Origin: Chitinophaga pinensis
GTDB lineage: Bacteria > Bacteroidota > Bacteroidia > SXHM01
Assembly (NCBI GenBank): GCA_945889235.1
Contig: CAMDBK010000016.1
Coordinates: 1 to 22,324 of the forward strand
DNA length: 22,324 bases
Reading direction: 5' to 3'
Shown piece after piece: positions 16,717 through 22,324 of this stretch. A program made the position numbers and the translations under genes. A model generated the notes under the pieces. The model saw nothing but the letters and a program-made list of their open reading frames with translations, ran no database searches and was not told where the DNA came from. Every line of letters starts with the position of its first letter. Within the stretch, counting starts at the first letter, position 1.

Positions 16717-16974
16717 TTAGTTGGCTTTTTCGTTTTCGGCACTGAGCTTATTTGCTTCCAGCATTTTCAGAAAGTCGTAGAAATCTTTTTCAACGGTTGC
16801 TTCGTCAATGGCATATAATTTAAGGATGTGCTTTTTTATATCGTCTGAAGTTTTTTCTTCTTTCAGTTGTTTGATTATTTCAAGCCCGATTGGGTTTACG
16901 GAGAAGCTATCACCAGTTGAGGGATTGAAGATGAAGCCTGAGTCGCTGATTGCTATATTTTTTTTGATTTTCAT
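16717..16974 (-). CDS. PqqD-like peptide-binding (RRE-type) protein
   Basis: This 85-residue protein matches the PqqD family. It starts with short beta strands (IAISDSGFIFNPSTGDSFSVNPIGLEII) and continues with helices (SDDIKKHILKLYAIDEATVEKDFYDFLKMLEANKL), which together form the winged-helix-like RiPP recognition fold. In PQQ and many peptide-modification pathways such proteins bind the leader of a substrate peptide and hand it to the modifying enzyme. Here there is no radical SAM enzyme nearby; the partners are an ATP-grasp ligase and a PLP decarboxylase. No precursor peptide gene was found in the adjacent DNA. The ATG at 16972-16974 follows a leader of about 50 nt. The fold call is firm; its role with these partners is inference. 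Confidence 0.82.
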   Translation of the reverse strand: MKIKKNIAISDSGFIFNPSTGDSFSVNPIGLEIIKQLKEEKTSDDIKKHILKLYAIDEATVEKDFYDFLKMLEANKLSAENEKAN

Positions 16975-17032
16975 GGTTTCTATTTATTAGTCCTGCTTGA
17001 GGCGGGAGAGGGTTAGTATTTAATTACCGACA

Positions 17033-17040
17033 CAAACATA
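17033..17040 (-). promoter_or_regulatory. Putative -7 promoter element (TATGTTTG) for the pqqD-like/ATP-grasp/decarboxylase unit
   Basis: This is a full match to TAnnTTTG on the minus strand, 59 nt before the PqqD-like ATG. A T-rich TTTTC about 16-20 nt upstream may stand in for the -33 element. It is the only promoter-like match seen ahead of the three genes. Confidence 0.5.
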
Positions 17041-17196
17041 GCCTCATCAAATCCGAAAACCGTTATAGAATTTTGAAAATATGTTATAAAATTAGGAGAG
17101 GAAGGAATTATTTGCTGTTAGCTGATGTCTTTTAGCTATTGGCTTGGGGGTTTAGGATTTTAGGAAGGGGTTGGTAATACCATAATGAGTGTTTTT

Positions 17197-17355
17197 GAAT
17201 TCCGGGAGGAGGTTTGCAACCTTGTAAGGGGCTTATTTACATTCAACCCAAGCCCTTTCAATACTGCAAGGGCTTAACTGGAATTCTAGGAACAGCCTTT
17301 CAATACTGCAAGGGCTTAGTTGGAATTCGAGGAACGGCCTTTCAGTCTGTAAATC
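17197..17355. repeat. Degenerate tandem array of about 43 bp units with hairpins
   Basis: Two well-kept units lie at 17252-17294 (43 bp) and 17295-17336 (42 bp). Each runs through TTTCAATACTGCAAGGGCTTA, shortened here to its core CAATACTGCAAGGGC, then a GGAATTC and a GGAAC block. A third, truncated unit starts at 17337 (GCCTTTCAGT). A diverged one appears at about 17197-17235 (GAATTCCGGG, then CTTGTAAGGGGCTTA). In the first unit AAGCCCTT (17250-17257) pairs with AAGGGCTT (17268-17275), an 8 bp stem with a 10-nt loop; the second unit keeps the stem with one base missing. There are no unique spacers, so it is not a CRISPR array. Confidence 0.85.
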
Positions 17356-17448
17356 AATTAAATACGTAAAAGAAGAAATTCAAGTCATAAAAAGAACTTG
17401 ATTGAATTAAGTAACGTTGATTAGTCTAAATATATGTGAACGAAAGAA

Positions 17449-18468
17449 CTATTGCGCAATAACCTGTACTACTAAACTTGCCTGCAAAGCACTGCCGCTT
17501 CCGCCACTTATATTTACAGTTGCTCCTCCCGCAGCTTCATACCGTGCACCCGCTGAAAAAGTATAAGTGCCGGCACCAAGCGTAAGCAATGCCTGTGTAG
17601 AAAAATTATCAAATGTTGACGCTACTGCAGAATTGGTAAGAATACATTGGTAGGCTGTTCCGCCCGCTGGCACCAATGTTCCGTTGGTTAAAATACCAAC
17701 GCTGAAAGCAGAGTAAGTTGTTAAGGTCCCGGTTGTTTGTGCGTTACCGCTTACACTTACCAGAACTTTTGAAGCGCCTGTTAATGTTACCGTTTGTGTT
17801 AATCCCGGAATTTGTGTGTAGGTGCTGCTTGCCGGAGGTCCGATAGAAAGTTGTGAAGAACCATAAACCACATAGGTGTTGTTATACAAATCTGAAGAAC
17901 CACTTCCCGCAGGTCCGGTAGGTCCGGTTGCTCCTGTTGTTCCGGTTCCTGTAGCTCCTGTCACACCTGTGCTTCCTGTTGCGCCTGTAGCTCCGCTTGA
18001 ACCCGTTGCACCTGTGGCTCCTGTTGCTCCTGAAGGACCGGTTGCTCCTGAGCTTCCACCGTTTCCGGATGTTTCAGCATACAACGCATACGGAACAGAA
18101 AGCAACTGCGAAGTTCCCATATTCTGGTAAGTAGTTCCTCCGTTTGCATCCATTTCTGTCTGGAAAAAATAAGGCCCCGCGCCCCAGTTGATTGAAGAAA
18201 ATACTCCTGATACTATAGTTCCTCCTCCGGCTTCTACATCAAACAAACCAAATGCATTGGTAGCTGCCGTATGTGTTTCGCGATAAACAATAGTTCCTGT
18301 TGGCGTGCCCTGATGAATAGTTAGTCGCAAGCCAATACTTTGATTTGGCATGACGTTTCCTGAGTTATCTCGCGCTACTCCCTGATAATTAAATTTCTGT
18401 GGTGATTGTGCGAATGCTCCAGGAATAGTAGAAAATATAATTGCAAAAATGATGATGTATTTTTTCAT
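17449..18468 (-). CDS. Secreted collagen-triplet surface protein
   Basis: The 339-residue protein has a signal peptide (MKKYIIIFAIIFSTIPGAFAQ). A Bacteroidota N-terminal domain at about 22-132 (FNYQGVARDNSGNVM, IVYRETHTAATNAFGLFDVEAG, MGTSQLLSVPYALYAE) resembles phage tail-fibre/adhesin head regions. About 17 Gly-X-Y collagen-like triplets follow at 138-190, mostly GAT, with one two-residue slip (GTGTT) near 174-178. A beta-rich globular C-terminal domain fills the remaining 145 or so residues and may be a trimerising or binding head. Bacterial collagens of this kind form rigid trimeric stalks at the cell surface. No sorting signal was recognised at the C-terminus. It follows the S8 protease gene by 14 nt on the same strand, so the two are likely co-expressed. 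Confidence 0.88.
   Translation of the reverse strand: MKKYIIIFAIIFSTIPGAFAQSPQKFNYQGVARDNSGNVMPNQSIGLRLTIHQGTPTGTIVYRETHTAATNAFGLFDVEAGGGTIVSGVFSSINWGAGPYFFQTEMDANGGTTYQNMGTSQLLSVPYALYAETSGNGGSSGATGPSGATGATGATGSSGATGATGSTGVTGATGTGTTGATGPTGPAGSGSSDLYNNTYVVYGSSQLSIGPPASSTYTQIPGLTQTVTLTGASKVLVSVSGNAQTTGTLTTYSAFSVGILTNGTLVPAGGTAYQCILTNSAVASTFDNFSTQALLTLGAGTYTFSAGARYEAAGGATVNISGGSGSALQASLVVQVIAQ
17898..18057 (-). repeat. Collagen-like Gly-X-Thr coding repeat
   Basis: This low-complexity 9-bp-period stretch encodes the GAT-rich triplets of the collagen-like protein. Such tracts commonly vary in copy number. The opposite strand is open over the same region (a Pro-Val-Ala-rich frame), which is a shadow caused by the repeat. 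Confidence 0.85.
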
Positions 18469-18482
18469 GTTGATGAGTTTAT

Positions 18483-20084
18483 TTAAAATTCAAATTGATT
18501 GCTGTATCCTTTATAAAAAACAACTAATTTTTTTCCGCTCTCGTATTTATCAGTTTCCAGTTCCAGAATATTTCTGTCGGTTACTTTCAGTACAAAATAT
18601 TCATCCAGTGTTCCGCTTTCATTTAAAATATGATAGTAGAATTTTTCTTTTGAATCTGATCCCAAAGATTCATCTCTGATACTAACTTTAATCAGTTTTC
18701 CTTCCGTTGAAATGTCAAAAGTGGGAACAGTGTTATTTTTAGTAATTGCATCTTTCAAACTGTCGTTCATAAAATATTCTGCCTGCGGAATTCCATAACC
18801 ATGAGCATAATCAAAGTACGGAAAAAGTGTTGCCGATTTTTCTATTTCATGAAATAATTCCATGTTGGTTAAATGGGGATTGCTTTGCCAGGCACACGCT
18901 GCAAACCCTGCTACCAGCGGACTTGCAAACGATGTTCCTTGCGTATAAACCAACCCGTTTTTACCGGCAGCAATCACCGAACCATAAGCAGAAACATTTG
19001 GTTTCAACCGCTTGTCATAAGTTGGTCCGAATGAACTGAATGAAATATGAATATCCGTTTCGGGGTCAATTCCACCGATTGATAACACACTGTCCGCGTC
19101 AGCAGGTGTACTTATAAATTTCCATCCGCTTTCACCTTCATTTCCTGCCGCATTTACAACCAATATTCCTTTTGATGCAGCCATATTTGCAGCGCGTGAA
19201 ATCAAACTTGTTCTCCCATTCATGTCTTCGCGGAAGTAGCGGTGAACAGTATAACCAAGCGAACTATTGATGATGTCTGCGCCATTTTTATCAGCCCATT
19301 CTACAGCAGCCAACCAGTTTTCCTCTTCTCCGAAAGGTTCGTATAATGCATTCTCAGTTCGCGCCAGCAAAAACTCTGCACCTGATGCCAGGCCAATAGG
19401 AATAGTATCAGCCATTCCGGCAATACACGAAAAAACATTAGTGCCATGTGAACTGAAACCAAAAACATTTTCTTTCTTTTTTCCGAAGTCAAATGTTTTA
19501 ATAATTCTGTTTTCTTTTCTAATATGTTCAAAACACGGATTAACATCTGCTGATGGAAAACCCGCATCAAATATGGCAATGCGGATACCTTTTCCGTTAA
19601 TTCCTTTTTCTCTGAAAGCAGAAATTCCCAATCGCTCTGTTTGGTCTTTCAGCAATTTCAGTTGGTCTTTATCCAGTGAAATTTTAAATTCATCTTTATC
19701 ATTACTTGCAGGAATTAATTTTTCTGTAAGAGTTTCAGCGCCTTTTACAAAAGGCAAATCAAGAATTTTTTGCAATGATTTTTCATTTGAATAAACAGTA
19801 AGTGAATTAAACCATCGGCTGGAAAAAGAAACGGAATCAGCAAGTGAAGCAACAACTTTTATATACTCATCATTCACCGGAAAATCAGTAGAATCACAAA
19901 GAGCAATTCCCTGTTTCAATCTGCGTTCAATCGCTTTCGCATCAAAATATTCGTAGGGATTAAACACAGTATTTTTCTTGTCTTTGAAAAATACCATATA
20001 CTTGCCGTTGCTTGTTTGAGCTGATGTACACAAACCGCAAAACACAAAAGCAGCAACAATTATTTTTTTAATCACTTCAATCAT
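18483..20084 (-). CDS. Secreted subtilisin-family (S8) serine protease
   Basis: The 533-residue protein has a signal peptide (about 1-22, IIVAAFVFCGLCTSAQ). A prodomain-like region of about 130 residues follows, then the S8 catalytic domain. The triad is D173 (IAIFDAGF), H213 (SSHGTNV) and S385 (GTSFASPLVAG), with oxyanion N315 (VNAAGNEG), so it should be active. The C-terminal 100 or so residues are beta-rich and end in YSNQFEF; no typical type IX secretion sorting domain is recognised. It probably works in the periplasm or outside the cell on proteins. The ATG at 20082-20084 gives the signal peptide. The gene is divergent from the threonine aldolase with a gap of only 24 bp and lies 14 nt upstream of the collagen-triplet gene, which it may help mature or turn over (inference from position only). 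Confidence 0.92.
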   Translation of the reverse strand: MIEVIKKIIVAAFVFCGLCTSAQTSNGKYMVFFKDKKNTVFNPYEYFDAKAIERRLKQGIALCDSTDFPVNDEYIKVVASLADSVSFSSRWFNSLTVYSNEKSLQKILDLPFVKGAETLTEKLIPASNDKDEFKISLDKDQLKLLKDQTERLGISAFREKGINGKGIRIAIFDAGFPSADVNPCFEHIRKENRIIKTFDFGKKKENVFGFSSHGTNVFSCIAGMADTIPIGLASGAEFLLARTENALYEPFGEEENWLAAVEWADKNGADIINSSLGYTVHRYFREDMNGRTSLISRAANMAASKGILVVNAAGNEGESGWKFISTPADADSVLSIGGIDPETDIHISFSSFGPTYDKRLKPNVSAYGSVIAAGKNGLVYTQGTSFASPLVAGFAACAWQSNPHLTNMELFHEIEKSATLFPYFDYAHGYGIPQAEYFMNDSLKDAITKNNTVPTFDISTEGKLIKVSIRDESLGSDSKEKFYYHILNESGTLDEYFVLKVTDRNILELETDKYESGKKLVVFYKGYSNQFEF

Positions 20085-20108
20085 AACGCTGTAAAAATAT
20101 AAAATAAT

Positions 20109-21128
20109 ATGACCATTGATTTACGCAGCGACACAGTTACCAAGCCAACAAAAAAAATGCTGGAAGCCATGTTCAGCGCAGAAGTTGGCGATGATGTTTT
20201 TTCTGAAGACCCGACAGTAAATAAGCTGGAAGAAAAATGCGCTTCCCTGTTTGGCATGGAAGCCGGACTTTTCTGTTCGTCAGGAACACAAACAAATCAG
20301 GTTGCAATTAAACTTCACACACAACCCGGTGATGAAGTAATTTGCGATGCCAATTCACATATTTATTATTACGAAGGAGGTGGAATTGCATTCAACTCAG
20401 GTTGCTCAACAAAATTATTAAATGGTGAGCGCGGAAAATTTTCTTCAGCAGATGTGTTAAATGCAATTCGTGCAGAAAATATTCACTTTCCACACACGAG
20501 TCTCGTGTCGGTTGAAAACACACATAACCGCGGTGGTGGAAGTATTTATGATTTTAATGAACTTGAAAAGATTGCAGAAGTCTGCAGAAAAAACAACTTA
20601 TCTTTTCACCTTGATGGTGCCAGAATTTTTAACGCAATTGTTGAAACAAATAAAACTGCTTCAGACTTTGGAAAAATTTTCGATACTATTTCAGTTTGTC
20701 TTTCTAAAGGTTTAGGTGCTCCCGTGGGTTCAGTGTTGTTAGGCACAAGAGAGCACATTTACAAAGCACGCAGAATCAGAAAAGTTTTTGGCGGTGGCAT
20801 GCGTCAGGCCGGATACCTTGCTGCTGCCGGCATTTACGCACTCGATAATAATATCCTGCGACTGAAGGAAGATCATTCACGGGCACAGAAACTAGCTGTA
20901 ATTCTTAAGTCGTTGCCCTATGTTATTGAAGTAATGCATCCCGAAACCAACATAATTTATTTTCGCCTTGCAGATAATTTTCCCGGAAATGATTTTCAGC
21001 AAAAACTTGCAGACAACAACATTCGCGTAATTTCTTTAGACAATCAGGTAATACGAATGGTTACACACTTAGATTTTAATGATGAGATGATAACTAGAGT
21101 TGAAGAAGTTCTGAAAAAACTGTCTTAA
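20109..21128 (+). CDS. ltaE: Low-specificity L-threonine aldolase
   Basis: This PLP enzyme (fold type I) cleaves L-threonine or L-allo-threonine to glycine and acetaldehyde. The 339-residue protein starts with the diagnostic MTIDLRSDTVTKPT. It continues with GDDVFSEDPTVNKLE, CSSGTQTNQ, the PLP-stacking H84 in ANSHIYYYE, ENTHNRGGG, the pyridine-nitrogen Asp in HLDGARIFNA (D169, R172) and the Schiff-base K200 in SVCLSKGLGAPVGS. Length and ends match the family. No clear TAnnTTTG element lies in the 24 bp between it and the divergent protease gene, so its promoter must overlap the protease signal-peptide codons. Its stop overlaps the stop of the convergent downstream gene by 3 nt. Confidence 0.95.
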   Translation: MTIDLRSDTVTKPTKKMLEAMFSAEVGDDVFSEDPTVNKLEEKCASLFGMEAGLFCSSGTQTNQVAIKLHTQPGDEVICDANSHIYYYEGGGIAFNSGCSTKLLNGERGKFSSADVLNAIRAENIHFPHTSLVSVENTHNRGGGSIYDFNELEKIAEVCRKNNLSFHLDGARIFNAIVETNKTASDFGKIFDTISVCLSKGLGAPVGSVLLGTREHIYKARRIRKVFGGGMRQAGYLAAAGIYALDNNILRLKEDHSRAQKLAVILKSLPYVIEVMHPETNIIYFRLADNFPGNDFQQKLADNNIRVISLDNQVIRMVTHLDFNDEMITRVEEVLKKLS

Positions 21129-22324
21129 TCCATTTTTGATTTTATCCAGTCATCAAACCGCACTACTTCAAATCCCTTCGGGTCCCACTGTAATTCATTC
21201 TCTGCTTCCTCCAGGAGTTGAATATTTTTCTTTTCTTTTTCCAGTGCATCAAAATAATCAAAGTCCATTTTGGACAATGATTTAAGTACGTTGAAGATTA
21301 CTTTGCTGCGTTGAACATTTTCTTCCTTCTGCCTTTGCAAAAGTTTTCTGAAGTTTTCAAGTTTAAAATCAAACCATTCAAAATCTCCTTTTTCTATCAT
21401 AATCAAAAGTTCCAGCATACGGTAGCCCAGTAACCAACCTGATTTATCTTTGTTCAATTCATTGCTTTCATTCAGTGTTTTCAAAGATTTATTGAATTCT
21501 CCCTTTGAAAATTCTAAACAAGCTCTCAAATACAACCATTTTGCAGGGTAAAAAGAATTAGCTTTAATAGCAGGATGTTCAAATACTTTTTTCAGAATGT
21601 CTTCAGCTGATTCAAAACTCTTGTTTCTGAAATAAGCAAAAAACAGATTTTCCATTGCATTAAACTGATTAATCCCCCCTTTCCTGAATGAACGAACAGC
21701 AACTTTTCCATACTCGAGCGATTCCTCATAACGTGATAAGGCGATAAGGTTTCCCGAAATTTTCATGTTTACCCCTGCCCAGTTAGCCTGTGAGTATATT
21801 GACGGACTAGTTTTTGTCAATTCCATCAACTTTAAGTTGTTTTCCAACGCTTCAATACTTTTACTTGTAAGAGTATAATACTCATCCATTGTAAGATGAT
21901 ACCAAAAACCAATTTTAGCGGAACTCGTTTTTTCATATAATTCTTTCAACTCTTGTATCGCTTTAATCTTAAACTCAGGCTGATTTACATTTTTATTACC
22001 CTTAAACAATTGGGGATAACTAAAATAATGGCCAATCTCTTCCACCCGGTTAAGTTCTATCATTAACTCAAGGCTTTTACGGATACCTTTGTTATATTCT
22101 TCTAATCTTTTTTCGCTCTTTATCCTGTGTGTCATTGTTCTCATTAACTGCTGAATAAGAGTTTTTTCAGCAGCAAGTTCATATTTTTCAGCAAGTTGGG
22201 TTGAACGTTCCAATATTTTAATTGCTGGAATATAAGCTCCCCTAGCAATCAAAATATCTGCCTGGATATAATTTCTTCTGCACTCGAATTCAGCATTAGC
22301 GTACTTGGTACTGAACTTTTTTGA
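21125..22324 (-). CDS. Helical-repeat (TPR-like) protein, C-terminal part; N-terminus outside window
   Basis: The frame is open from the window edge (400 codons visible) to a TAA at 21125-21127. I read the edge codons by hand: there is no stop and no credible start near the edge, so the TTG at 22252 is not the true start. The visible part is almost all amphipathic helix pairs of 35-40 residues, such as SLEYGKVAVRSFRKGG, FFAYFRNKSFESAEDILKKVF and ACLEFSKGEFNKSLKTLNE. This is the spacing of tetratricopeptide-like repeats. TPR arrays are protein-binding scaffolds. No catalytic motif, signal peptide or membrane segment is visible. The missing N-terminus could hold another domain, for example a DNA-binding or kinase domain, so no function is assigned. 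Confidence 0.75.
   Translation of the reverse strand, partial: SKKFSTKYANAEFECRRNYIQADILIARGAYIPAIKILERSTQLAEKYELAAEKTLIQQLMRTMTHRIKSEKRLEEYNKGIRKSLELMIELNRVEEIGHYFSYPQLFKGNKNVNQPEFKIKAIQELKELYEKTSSAKIGFWYHLTMDEYYTLTSKSIEALENNLKLMELTKTSPSIYSQANWAGVNMKISGNLIALSRYEESLEYGKVAVRSFRKGGINQFNAMENLFFAYFRNKSFESAEDILKKVFEHPAIKANSFYPAKWLYLRACLEFSKGEFNKSLKTLNESNELNKDKSGWLLGYRMLELLIMIEKGDFEWFDFKLENFRKLLQRQKEENVQRSKVIFNVLKSLSKMDFDYFDALEKEKKNIQLLEEAENELQWDPKGFEVVRFDDWIKSKMD

Larger units (their letters stand above)
16975..17448. other. Gene-free interval (474 bp)
   Basis: No coding frame here looks real on either strand. The left end holds the leader and promoter-like element of the PqqD-like cluster. The stretch 17100-17190 shows nothing recognisable. 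From 17197 to about 17355 there is a degenerate tandem array (listed separately). The last 90 bp before the collagen-like gene stop are AT-rich and contain no convincing terminator. Confidence 0.8.

Noticed and set aside
17185..17277. A 30-codon plus-strand frame (starts MSVFEFREEV) as a possible precursor peptide for the PqqD-like cluster
   Set aside because: It is on the opposite strand and its codons come from the degenerate tandem repeat; no leader-like or conserved feature supports it.
17252..17355. CRISPR array
   Set aside because: Units are contiguous and similar along their full length, with no unique spacers, and no cas genes are nearby.
17380..17401. Terminator hairpin after the collagen-like gene (TCAAGT/ACTTGA)
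   Set aside because: The stem is only 6 AT-rich base pairs with a 10-nt loop, and no T-run follows on the minus strand.
17876..18130. Plus-strand Pro/Val/Ala-rich frame opposite the collagen repeat
   Set aside because: It is a shadow of the Gly-X-Thr coding repeat, with no start context and no independent domain.

Overview
The window is AT-rich, gene-dense DNA from a Bacteroidota bacterium, most like a free-living Chitinophagia/Sphingobacteriia-type lineage. The signs are a TonB-dependent receptor with a carboxypeptidase-regulatory-like N-terminal domain, a two-component-type propeller/Y_Y_Y sensor, a PAS plus SpoIIE-type phosphatase, a DUF4468 protein, a collagen-triplet surface protein with the usual Bacteroidota N-terminal domain, A-rich leaders without Shine-Dalgarno motifs, and several matches to the Bacteroidota -7 promoter element TAnnTTTG. 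No rRNA, tRNA, CRISPR array, insertion sequence or prophage was seen.

Layout. At the left edge lies the N-terminal part of a PAS/SpoIIE-type phosphatase (minus strand). A minus-strand pair follows, trhO (tRNA U34 hydroxylation) then glpD (glycerol-3-phosphate dehydrogenase). pheS and an acyl-CoA carboxylase carboxyltransferase (pccB-like) lie on the plus strand, separated by a hairpin made from a small dispersed repeat. A TonB-dependent receptor (minus) meets pccB stop to stop and is divergent from a large membrane sensor. That sensor has a propeller, Y_Y_Y domain, membrane helix and class III adenylate cyclase domain, and a run of nearly five 7-bp repeats lies inside its signal-peptide codons. 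An amidohydrolase follows immediately in the same frame and carries an in-frame copy of the small repeat.

From 13.5 to 17 kb on the minus strand are a DUF4468 secreted protein and, upstream of it, a tight three-gene cluster: PqqD-like protein, ATP-grasp ligase and fold-type III PLP decarboxylase. The cluster has its own promoter-like element and is the best candidate here for an uncharacterised biosynthetic system. Beside it is a gene-free stretch (16975-17448) with a degenerate tandem array of about 43 bp units that can form hairpins.

The right end holds a subtilisin-like protease followed by the collagen-triplet protein (minus, probably one transcript), a low-specificity threonine aldolase (plus), and the C-terminal part of a large helical-repeat protein running off the window (minus).

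Housekeeping genes (pheS, trhO, glpD, pccB, ltaE) are interleaved with surface and signalling genes. Convergent genes meet with no spacer at three places, and no convincing intrinsic terminator was found. All functional calls come from reading motifs in the translated sequence; no database search was possible.
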